Shown here: piece by piece, positions 53,816 through 64,000 of the stretch
How positions within the stretch are numbered: the stretch's first letter is position 1
How the letters are laid out: each line of letters begins with the position of its first letter
Assembly: GCA_964036295.1 (NCBI GenBank)
Contig: OZ038462.1
Location: 34,864,355 to 34,928,354 of the forward strand
DNA length: 64,000 bases
Direction of reading: 5' to 3'
Source of the DNA: Plumapathes pennacea
Lineage: Eukaryota > Cnidaria > Anthozoa > Antipatharia > Myriopathidae
Translations under genes and position numbers: made by a program
Notes under the pieces: model-generated
What the model was told of the DNA's origin: nothing
What the model saw: the letters and a program-made list of their open reading frames with translations, nothing else
Database searches by the model: none

Positions 53816-56800
53816 GATTACATTATCTCACGGCAGATCAACCTCGGGTTGACACGTCGTACGTCTTGTCACTTTTTGCTTGGTTTCTCCGCCCATTTAA
53901 ACAGGTGGCTGGCGCTGGTCCTTAATTGGACAAAAGCGCCCGTCATAGTCTCGCGGGAGTAGCACATGTGTTCACTGCGCCAAAAAAAAATCGTGAAGGG
54001 TCCGATCACCCGAAACGATGCAAGACTTAGGATCCGGCGCACTCTGTGAGGATAACTGAAAAGGAAGGTGAGTCACTTAACATGGTGCATATACTGATCT
54101 AACACATAGAGTTTCTTCGAATCCTAAAAAAAAAAAACAAAAAAAAAAAACGAGTTTTTGTAGCTTGCTTATTCAGACGTATAAATTGTTGATTGGTGTG
54201 AATTGTTGATAAATGTTTTCGTTTTGTGGGCAGCAAATGTTTGTCGGCAAAGCTATATTAGCCTGACTTTGCTCCGACAAAGGCTAACGCTCGAAACTTT
54301 AGCTCAGAAATTTTAACGATGTCCACTTTACATACATCAATTCCTAGTCAATCATCATACGTTTTCTCCACTCCGACGGTCCAAAACTAGTCTTCTCAAG
54401 TATTAACTTTCCATTGTGTAATTTCAGTCAGCGTGACCCTCGCAAACAGGAGGCGTTGTCGTAAGCCTGCAAACATGACACATGCACAGTTTTCAAGCTT
54501 CATCCAGTCACGCTATAAATTCAAATACAACTGATTTGAGTTCCATGAGTACAGTTTCATCATTTCCCGATTAGACAAAACCTGGACGTGGGTGAACCCA
54601 TATCCCTTCGTCACAGTTGTTTTCCCTTGCTTTGTTTCTTGATGATACAACTGTTAATAATACATGAACACTGAGCTTCCACGTTTTCATCGGCTGGTCG
54701 TGGTTCCACCAGTTGACGTACGGACGGATCCGTGATTCATACGGCTCTCCGCATTGTTTATTCCTTCAATGCGGATAAATAATCATATTAAACCGATTTA
54801 TAGTGAGATCGAACAAGTAATATATTGTAAAAACTAGCAACAGATAGAAAATTGTCGTTTAGATACTCAAAAGACTGCGTATGTTGCAATCATAATAAAT
54901 TAAAGATGGGGAATGAGATAAGTGTCGGTAATGCTTGTTTTGAAGACAGCGCTCCTCCACTTGGCGCGCGTGTTCTTTGTGCAGTCTGTAAAACTTGAAC
55001 AACAAAAGCAAAAGCCCTCGACAAAAATGTAATTACTACCTAGCTTCATTGGGTATTCTACCAATGAATAGTCAAAAACATTTCCAGACAACGCATATGT
55101 TTGTTTCAAGGGTAGCAAACTAAGCAACTGCTTGTGACCGTTGGATACCTCATGGCGATGCAAGTACCAGTAATTTAGGCACTGGGGCGATATAACCCAG
55201 TTGATTAAAAGCCATAGTTATATGATGTATATGACTGTGTGAAAATCCAGCTACATTTTTCCGAGTAATAACTTGTATTACAGTAAAATATCTACTGGAA
55301 ATCAGTTTCCCTATGATCTAAAGTCACCGTTGCCGTCAGCTAGACTGACACAAGACCGGTCGTACATTGTCACAACTTTAAACGTTTTGTTATTTTTGTC
55401 ATCTTTCAGCTGTCATCTTTGAACCACAAGCAAAATTCTATTATACCTCGTGGTTATCTTAGTTTTCAGTTTTTCTCCCATTTCTTTTTGTAGCCAGTTT
55501 ACTATTCCTACAACACACATTTCTTTTACAGTGCGTGCGAGAGTTGGCCAAACAACTAAATTATTTAACCATTAGCCCAATTAATTATACATGTACTGAT
55601 TGAAAGATCATTATCCCAAAGTAAAAGTCGATAAAACTCTTTGTTGATAACAGTTGTTTAATTAGGTTTTTTGTTTTCAAAGTGAATTCTCACGAACATC
55701 AGAGCGCTGTCAAACAACAACGACATGTTCACGTGAAACTCAGCAGTTATTTCTCGACTAAAACAAATGCATAGCAGTGGATTATATTTGTCGCCTGCCA
55801 CAGCTTTCAGAGAAAGAAAAAGACGGTGCATTTAGCGTGGCCACAAAACTTACAAGTCAAACTTCTTAATGTAATATCAGATCAATAGGAAGTGTGACCA
55901 TTATGGGCTGGTCATTCTAGCCCACCTGATAGTGATAGTGCTTGCGATCACTGTGATAGGCGTTTATCTATCCACCCATTTAGTCCATTAAATGTGTGCC
56001 CAGAATTTAAGCGATAACTTTGACCTTCGATGCAGCTGTAGCTAAATACATCAATGAGCATCTTTTGAGTTCTTAGCTCAGAATTATTAGACTTAACTTT
56101 GCTCATTATCCGATTTGAGCGCTTCACCCCATTTATAGTTGTGTATTTATTCAAATATCTCAATGTTGTATTTTTGCCATGAAAGTGCAGTCTGGCAGTT
56201 TATGTACCGAAAATCGTACTTGCGCTGCTTCGAATTTGATAGTTTGCTTATATATTTGTACAGGCGCATTACACCCAACTTGCAGAGTCACTGCCGACAA
56301 ACGCTGCTGACTTGAAACATAATGCGTGTCCAACGTATAAAATTGTCCTTCTCAACCCATGTCAGTATACGTCGACTCCTTTGAATTTATACATTTTCAA
56401 GTTTTGTCAGTGCTAAACAAAGAAAAGACCAAAGAAAAGGAAAAGGTGTTTACTTATTCAAAATAAACTAGACGTAATCATTCAGTCTTGGCTATTATTG
56501 GCACTGTCAGGAAAAACTGCGGTTTTCAACATCGTTTGGAACTCGTACACGGATCCATTTGTGCATATTACTGAAAACATGCATTTCCTCCCATGCATCT
56601 GCTTTCCTTGTCTCGTGGTGGTCGTCTGTGATTGTGGTTCTAGAAAGCACAAAAAAATGTTTTAGACTGAATAGCTAATTGGTATGGCGACTTTCCATTT
56701 TACTTTTAGTTTTGTATTTCCTGACTAATGGGTTTTGAAGTGGGTTTATGGGCCAAGGCGTGCACTTTACTCCTAACAGACCAACTTACTGGGCACATCA

Positions 56801-57660
56801 CTTTATAAGTGATAATAATTTAAACTTGGCTCTCGCACATCTCCATCATGATATTGTGGTCACTGACAAACATTGAAATAATTTGAAAAATAAAAGGTCA
56901 AACTATGAGCAAGGAGTAGTTTTGCGCATGCTCAAATCACAACTACATTGACAGTTGAATATAGTAAGAGCTCGTGATGTGAAATAGAAAGTATAATACG
57001 AACTCATAGTGATTCCATGTCAGAAAAAATCCAGCTGACCCAATAAACATGCTTTGGCTTTCTGTGATGTTATATCGAAGGTAAGACTGTTCACTGCGGA
57101 TCAATATAAATACGACAGCGGTATTATCTATATATATACTACCACAGCAACCTATGAAATATGTAACTGAAATACTTAAAACATTTATTACTCGTGTTTT
57201 ATGTAAAAGCAAAGATATAAAGCTTGGCAACGAACAGTAAACAGTGGCCCATAACAGTATAACAAAGAAAAGTTGTACTACTCGCTTTCTGTCTAAACCC
57301 CCACAGAACAACACTTGTCAGCGCGGTGCAACCAAATTTCTTCGCTAAAGGACAATCATACTTTCAGCCCAACATCGGTAGGATAACATTATGTACGAGC
57401 AAAACATCAAAGTGTCATTAGCATTTAGTGTCAAATTGTAAAATTGAAATGCACATAAGCAATGAAATAAGATTCGTTGTTAGGGAGCAAATTTTCCTAC
57501 TCAGAGCTGGACAAACATCCAAGTTCGAGACGGCTTGATTCACATGTCATAGTTAATAGTCTTATTGACACGTTTTGCTTTGTGTTTGTTGGTGATATTT
57601 GTGATTCACATTTAGGCTCTAAGTTAATGACTTCAATATTCACCAGAGAAATTATATCAG
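53816..57660. other. Intergenic, no confident gene
   Basis: Near 54030-54067 GCACTCTGTGAGGATAACTG followed by GGAAG|GTGAGT could be a non-coding first exon for the gene at 60950. No coding region with recognisable domains was found. Confidence 0.35.
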
Positions 57661-57667
57661 CATATGT

Positions 57668-58048
57668 GAAGTCCTGTCACATGTCGTGTTGGTCATTTTG
57701 ATTAATGCAAACGATGTTGGTAGGTGGGCCTTGCTTTGCTAAAGCCTCTGGATGTAACATCCAACACTTATTTATTTTTTGTATCGGGGCGGTGGCAGGG
57801 CTAAAAACTTAAGAATCCGGTTCGAACCTATGCTTTACCGTAATAGAATATTTCAGTCCAAATTAAGTGGATTCACTTGGCGAGGCGTCAAAATGTCTTG
57901 TCTTAAAATTGTCCATTCTTCAGCTGCTGTCATACAGATGAATAATGGCTTGCTTAGCTGTGTTGGGTCGGCCTGCAGGGTAATTTAACGCAACACGTCG
58001 TCTTTTGGCGGATTTTAATCGAGTTTCCTTTTGGTTCTGTGGGGCTTT
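57668..58048. repeat. Duplicated block, copy 2
   Basis: Matches 50278-50615 with the same order of motifs, plus about 30 bp extra after GATGTTGGT and about 25 bp extra near 57900. Confidence 0.75.
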
Positions 58049-59217
58049 AACCTTATTTGGTACTCTCTCAGCGAGTAACGTAGCTTTTTCGCATTCGGCG
58101 ACTGAAGTCAGGCGTTAAAACGGGGGTGAGTATATAAATAGCAGGTCTTTCTAATTTATGGCAAACTTCAAATGCTTCAAAAAACCTGGGCAGACTTTCT
58201 GGCGCTTAGCTGACAATTATTATGTAAAATCGTACTATAGCAAAGCACTTAACTTGCGAAAAGTTTTCTCGTAACGTGTTGTATCTTTCCCACTCTTTGT
58301 CCGCTGAAATACACATTTCGAGTACAGATCGACAACGCCACTGTAAGAGTCGAATATATGGCTGAGCTATAGGTATAGCTTTTCCGCGTGATCTGAGGAG
58401 CCTATATAGAGGAGACGTAGCTGATGTTCATGCTATCTTCGATCCCTGACGAACCACATATTAGGCAGTATCGCGCTAACTTATCAAGAATCTAATAATT
58501 GAAGACTCTTTAAAGAAATGTGCTTAAGTGCTGTTTCTAATCTAAGCCAAACGAAGAATGTTCAAGAACTGGATAATTTTCGTTACTAGCTCTTCTAGCA
58601 AAAAAAATATGTATTACTCACGATGGATTATGTTTGGCATTTTTAACATGTAAACATAATTCGTTGTGACTACTGTAGATGCAAAATAGAAACTAAAAAA
58701 AATCGTGTATATTTGTTTTCTTTGCCTCGTGGCTGGACGCTATTGCGTAATGTTTTGTAAACCTTTACTTGTGTCACGGAGGAGGTCCTTTTTCCTGGTG
58801 AGAAAACATAAAAGCATTTGACTAGGGCGACAAGGAAACTTGAAAAGTCGGAACAAGAAGAAAGCGTAAGGTGATTATTGTGTATTTTGGACCGAAACAC
58901 TCGTTGATAGGCCATCTATCAAAACAAGGATAGCCTTTGTTTCCATTGGACATCTCAGTAAACTATCCCACCCACCTCATCACAACACAAAGAAGCTGTC
59001 GATCAAAACCGCTGTGCCTTGTCATAGCCTGCGGACAGATTGTTTTTCATGCAAATGATGCCGTTGTAATAGATGTACCACGTGGAGCGTTTATCTGAGG
59101 GCAAATAGGAATTGAAAAAAGAAAAAAACATGCAAACCATTTTCCGGTAAACATGCATTAACGCTGAGGTAGTAAAGACTTTCGAAAATCGAGAGAGAAG
59201 CATTATTTTCGAAATTG
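58049..59217. other. Intergenic, possible first-exon donor
   Basis: AAAACGGGG|GTGAGTATAT at about 58123 resembles a donor. Otherwise no supported feature. Confidence 0.3.
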
Positions 59218-59261
59218 CTAGGCAGCTATAGTACGTATATTGTGGTCCTTTGCGACAGCAT

Positions 59262-59408
59262 ATGGCAAGGATTCTGTGCGATTTATCGCGCCGACCTCCC
59301 AAACTGTTTGCAAGCAAAACCTTGAGTAAACATCAACGACAATCGTCAAAAGAATTAACAGATTACAGGAGTACTTCGAGGGAACGGTGTGAAGATCTGT
59401 TCTTGAAG
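59262..59408 (+). other. Possible exon (open frame ending at a splice donor)
   Basis: From an ATG at 59262 the frame reads MARILCDLSRRPPKLFASKT and stays open to CTTGAAG|GTGCGTGA, a fair donor. It is rich in Arg, Lys and Ser and no family is recognised. It could be a 5' exon of the gene at 60950 or chance. Confidence 0.18.
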
Positions 59409-59409
59409 G

Positions 59410-60917
59410 TGCGTGAATATTCTGTGTTTGCTGTAGTTCCGCTTTCACGGCTCGTGGCTAATTGAACAACACGGGTTGCGTGTTAGCGATGACGGTATGT
59501 GCGTGGTGAAGCACGCGCGAACCAGGACGCGGGCTCGCCCAGGCCATATAACGTAGAACGTCCATTCGCTCTGAACGTTGTCTCACCTTTTGAGCGCGCA
59601 CATCTGAGGCTGATGCGGATGGTTCTGCCGTTTATGTGTCGGGACCTACATACGTTTGCAAGCAGCGTGACTGGGATATGTACGTTGCGGCTTTGAAATC
59701 GAATACATGTTATGTTCATAACTTTCTGAAATCGAGCCTGAAAACCCACAGCCCAAATGTGATCAGAAAGCCGAAGCCAGACCCGAATCAAATTGTTTGC
59801 ATTCGTTCGACTTTCTGTTATTTATTTAAACGGGTGCGCTGATTTAAAATGCGCAGAGAATATGAATTTTGCTATTGTTCAAAATTTATAAAATTTGAAA
59901 CAGAACCAGCAATATTCACGATGATTCTGTCGGGTATTTTAGATCCGTTTCCATTTGGCGTCACAGGAACGGGGTAATACTGATGTTGACATGCCTGTCA
60001 ACTTATCTGGCTGTCATGACTGTTCGAAAGACAACGTCAAATCATACCCACCACACGTGCCTGATTAAGCTAAGTATGGGGGCGTTCTTTATAGGAGAAA
60101 CAGTTATTGTCAGCTCTTAATTACGGAGAAAATAGAATATTTAATTAGATCAACCAAAACGGCAAACCATAGAAGAGAGAATTTACATTTATGATGGTTT
60201 ATGCTCTCCGCAATCTATATTTCTTAACTACATTCTGAAATTGTATAAATACGTTTGCATTGACGTTGGGCCAGCTTTGTCGTTTGATGTCAAGGCTCAC
60301 TTCGAAATGTCAGCTGATCGACCAACAAACTCTAAATGGGCTTAATAGAAATTAGCATAATTCTTCAATGTGCAGTATCTTGAATCACCAAATGACGTGA
60401 GTAACAGAAGCCAGGAGAAAAGACTCTCACAGTCTCCAAGAGCGCTTAGTCGGATTGTCTGCTGAAGACTGAAATAGCTCTGTAAATCCGTTAGGTAAAC
60501 AACTGCACACAGGGGTATCAGTTTAAGGTGTCACCTACTGGACCGAGGCGAGTGATATATTTAGCGAGTCTTGGGACAAATCGACGGTTCGCGAAGATTA
60601 CTGGACAGACTTTGTGAGGTTCTGTGGGACCAGTGTAACTCTTGTTGTGCTGCGTGAATTGATGAGGGCGGATGGTCTAAATTAGCCTTCCGTTGTTCGG
60701 CCCACAATAGGGACAATAGGCAGGGTATGCTAATTGCTTTGGTAGCGCAATATAGCTATATAATTGTGGACAATTAATTAGAAGGCGAACAGAGAGGCTG
60801 GATACTATATTATGCAGCAACGCGTGAAGGTCCTATATCGACCGAGCCAAGTCACACGGCTCATAAATGACACATTCCTATTGCTAACTTTGCCATTCGC
60901 CGTTTGATCGTGTACAG
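59410..60917. other. Intergenic upstream of the glycoprotein gene
   Basis: Frames near 59483-59842 overlap on opposite strands and show no domain. Nothing else recognised. Confidence 0.35.
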
Positions 60918-60949
60918 GGAGACGAACTGATGAGGGAGAAGGCGAAGCA
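60918..60949 (+). promoter_or_regulatory. Probable 3' splice site and short 5' UTR before the signal-peptide exon
   Basis: TTTGATCGTGTACAG followed by GGAGACG looks like an acceptor 32 bp before the ATG, implying a non-coding first exon upstream. An out-of-frame upstream ATG sits at 60930-60932. Candidate upstream exons with good donors are near 54067 (GGAAG|GTGAGT) and 58123 (GGGG|GTGAGT). Confidence 0.35.
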
Positions 60950-63900
60950 ATGGCTTTTGGCCTCTTACTCGTCATCGGCACAGTAGTCCTTTCATCGGTA
61001 CGGACCACAGGTAAACCGATCTTTGATTTGTAAACTTCTCAATGCCGTAGCTCGAATTTCTAGCCTGGTTGGCTCGTCGAAATGCGCATAGGTCACGGAA
61101 GAACACGAGCAACAACGAACAAAAAAAGAACCCCATAATTTACTTTCTTCCCGTGGAGCGAGGACAAAGGATCGTTTAAGTACTAGTTAATGTAAATTAT
61201 GTCCAATTTACCACAGGGTAAACATAACCGGCCGCTTTCTGTCCATCAACATGGAAGCTTCGCCGCGGTTTAAGCTGCGCGACATTTGCTTGCAATCTCT
61301 TTGAATAATTAAGGACATAGCTTGCCGTATTTTTGTGTAAAGAGCATCAAAACTCAACCCCTATTCATTCACGCTTTATTCCCGCAGATGCGGATTTACC
61401 AGCGAATATATCTGGAGCTGATGGAATAACTGTGAATCTTTCGACCGTTCCTGCTGTCGTCCTCGGAGGAGACGTTAATTTGACCTTCCACTTTCAACGT
61501 AACTTCTCTGGGCTTTCAAAGGAGTCGCTGACGCTTTACGGCTTTGTATACGATGGATCTTCAAATGAACTACTATATACGGGAACAGGCAAGCTTTACA
61601 ACGATACACGAAAGATAACAGTACTCTTTCCGTGTACCATATTTGACCACCCTGAAACGTACAAATTCAAGTATCGTATTTCTGAGCGGGGTCCGTTTCG
61701 TTCTATTAACCAGAGCTTGACTCTAGACTGGGGTAAAATCCAACTAAAGGTACCGACAAATTACACCGCGTTAACCCGATTGGGATATTGGATAAATCAC
61801 AAGCGCCGTTGCTTATCGAGGAACTATAGGGACAGGATCAACGTTTATCACATCAGCCACTCCGGAGTTAAAGTCACTGTATTCAACAAAACAGTCCGAA
61901 GGCTTAGACTGAGTGATGAAAACGCTGGTCGGACGCGTATGACACTCAGATGCAACGTTCTGGACGCACGAGGGACATACGTCATTGAATACCGTTCGGG
62001 ATTCAGCAATGTGACACTCGCAAGCAGTACTTTTAATGTGTATTGGAGGGATTACCCACTTGTATCCCCACAACAGACCATTAATCCTTGCACAAACTCC
62101 CTGCCTTTATCTTTTCCGAGGCCAGACTGTCCCAAGGTTGGCGACATGGTAAAAGTGTTCGAGCGAGGTTCCGGCCGGCTAGTCGACATGAAAGACGTTC
62201 TACCTGGGATGTCGAGTATTTACTTCCCCTGTACGCGTTTCAAGGGTTATAATAACTACGTCAGGGGGTACTGCTTTCATTACATCACAAGTTCCCAGAA
62301 GACGCAAACCTCGGAAACACTGTCGAAGCTCTGTATTCCAACTTACATGAAAGGTAAGCGGTTACAGTGGTCTCAAAAGTGATCGTTACTAGCGGTGCAC
62401 TGAAAAGCGTTTGACCGAATGTTGCAGTGGCAAAGTCAGCATTACTAATATAGCATTATTAGTGTGTTAACGGTTTAGCTTCACGGTGTTTTCTATTGCC
62501 TGAAGTTTCTTTTTTTTTTTCCTGCCCGGCAATTAATTGAACACTTCCATTGTTAGTTTGACAAGATGTGACAATATTTGTTACGTTGTCATAAATGACA
62601 TGCCCTCAGCTGAAGGAAACGAGATTGTCTTGTCGCGTTGAGCACTTTCAAATGATGTGGCAAATGACGGGAAGTCGAGATAAGCGAGACAAGTGTAAAC
62701 GACAACAATTACAAGTCCGTTAGCGTTCTTTATTGGGTGTGAACGAAGATCTGATGTCGTCATCGTCATGTCATCAGCTCCGTTCACAGCTCGACAAGAA
62801 TGAGCCACCATCGAAGCCGTTGATTGAAACGAGTCAAAGGATGAAAAGAATTGGCGACCACCTCCTACTTCCGTTCACATGATCTCCACAACAAAGATCA
62901 GGAAGATCTATTATTTGACAGAACAAAAGCTTGATTTTACCATATTCGATAAAAACGAGACATTTCCGCTGCTATCGTAAAGTACTGTTAAAATTATAAC
63001 TCTCGCACGCCCCTCGGTACTAGAAACGAAAACAGCGATTGATGCGCGAACGAAATGTGAAAATAGACGGGAAAGACTTTTATTTTCTGTAATTAATTTA
63101 TACAAATGAAACTAACTTGCCTCGGACTGAACACAATCCCAGCCTTTGGCTTTCCAAGCTTAGCGCTCAAAAGCAATAAAAAATATTTCATATTCGCGCG
63201 TGCTGGAGAGAAATAAACCATCCAGTTTCTCATCCAATTAGAACACAAGCGTTAGATATACGGAATTTTAGATTCCTTCCGTCATTTCAAGTCATGACCT
63301 GCTTTTCACACTACTCACTTATCGGTGACACAAGGAAGGCAGAATCTTAACTGAGACGCTTTTACGCAATACTGTGCAGGCGCCCCCTTTTCGACCTTAT
63401 TGCGAAAGCAACTGCCTGCAGGCTTCCTGCCCATAGTGCAGATTAGTCGTCACCTGTGGTTAAACAGACAAGCTCAGGTCGAAACATTTTCCCCTGTGCA
63501 CAGCAGTCGTTGGCAGCTTAAATCTTTTGTAAAGACTGAGTTTTTGGATTCCATCGTGAAGGAGTGGCCACCAACATATGCTTACTTTCCACCTTTTGAA
63601 ACTGATATTCTATACATCAAACTTAATATTTCTAAGAGGATTCTGCAAAGATTAGTGAACCTCAAGCCCTTGTTCCATACTGATTTATCAGAGTGGAGAG
63701 TATCAGATTATCAAACGATTCTCACGGAATGTAATTTTGCGCCGACTTCTACTTCCTTTCTGGCGTTCAGTAGTTGATCTATATGTTCAGCGTTTTGACT
63801 GCACTTTCACTGAACACATGGACATTTCCATTGCTTGAAAGGTATACGTCAGAGGACGCCAACTTGTACTGTTAATCTGGACATTTATAGGCCGGGCTTT

Positions 63901-64000
63901 ATAAACATAATCCGCCTATAACTTGGCTGTTCTTTCTTAGAACAATTCAATCCTTGTGTTGGCTGCGAATCAAGCTCCTGTCCAAAAGTTTTTGGTGCTT
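60950..64000 (+). CDS. Secreted/membrane glycoprotein with THSD1-like extracellular repeats (3' truncated by window)
   Basis: Exons are 60950-61010, 61388-62353 and 63941 to beyond 64000; both introns are GT-AG and phase 1 (G|AT and G|AA). Exon 1 encodes a 20-residue signal peptide, MAFGLLLVIGTVVLSSVRTT, from an ATG with G at -3 and +4. Exon 2 (322 codons) holds three similar beta-sandwich-like repeats, each ending in a Cys-containing strand pattern: VLFPCTIF, MTLRCNVL and IYFPCTRF. At least nine N-glycosylation sequons are present. The third repeat (PDCPKVGDMVKVF to YCFHYI) resembles the region just before the thrombospondin repeat of vertebrate THSD1. Exon 3 begins EQFNPCVGCESSSCPKVFGA. The gene model is sound; the family assignment is tentative. 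A TSP1 repeat or membrane segment would lie beyond the window. Confidence 0.7.
62354..63940 (+). other. Intron 2 of the glycoprotein gene
   Basis: GTAAGC donor and TTCTTTCTTAG acceptor. A 125-codon frame at 63400-63777 starts with a non-ATG codon and shows no domain or suitable splice sites, so it is left as intron. Confidence 0.6.

Noticed and set aside
59483..59842. Opposed open frames on both strands near 59.5-59.8 kb
   Set aside because: No recognisable motif, mutually overlapping, no splice or promoter support.
63400..63777. 125-codon frame as an extra exon of the glycoprotein gene
   Set aside because: Exons 2 and 3 join perfectly in phase without it, and it has no good flanking splice sites.

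Overview
The window looks like nuclear DNA of an invertebrate animal, most likely a cnidarian and probably a stony coral. The evidence is three intron-rich genes with short exons and GT-AG introns, AT-rich introns, and a very dense load of short inverted-repeat elements of types I associate with coral genomes. I could run no search, so the organism call rests on pattern recognition. No prokaryotic operon, CRISPR array or rRNA was seen, and no convincing tRNA.

Layout. (1) 1-7488 is flanking DNA: a 1.7 kb composite inverted-repeat element, a 349 bp Harbinger-like MITE and one weak promoter candidate. (2) 7489-27462, minus strand: a complete 16-exon gene for an ELKS/CAST (ERC) presynaptic active-zone scaffold. 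I joined 2793 nt of exons in frame from ATG to stop, giving 930 aa. Its introns hold many MITEs, a 2.06 kb transposon-like element and a (TA)n tract. (3) 27463-28200 is the ERC upstream region, followed by the 3' end of the next gene. (4) 29206-48534, minus strand: a complete 36-exon gene (3231 nt, 1076 aa) with two EF-hands followed by WD repeats, of the WDR64/WDR49/WDY type. Every intron phase closes. A palindromic RFX X-box-like site and CCAAT motifs lie about 100 bp upstream of its ATG, which suits a ciliary or sperm-flagellar gene. (5) 48535-60949 is 12.4 kb of intergenic DNA with a 288 bp palindrome, a decayed non-LTR retrotransposon, a duplicated block and MITEs. (6) 60950-64000+, plus strand: the first three exons of a secreted or membrane protein whose extracellular repeats resemble the ectodomain of THSD1; it runs off the right edge.

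The two complete genes are head-to-tail on the minus strand. ERC acts in synaptic vesicle release and the EF-hand/WD protein is probably axonemal, so nothing suggests a shared pathway. The most unusual content is the repeat landscape: three MITEs inserted back to back sharing TTA target sites, a MITE fragment forming the start of an ERC intron at its splice donor, a 69 bp minisatellite open in one frame on both strands, an (ATT)n array 7 bp from a splice donor, and a GC-AG intron.
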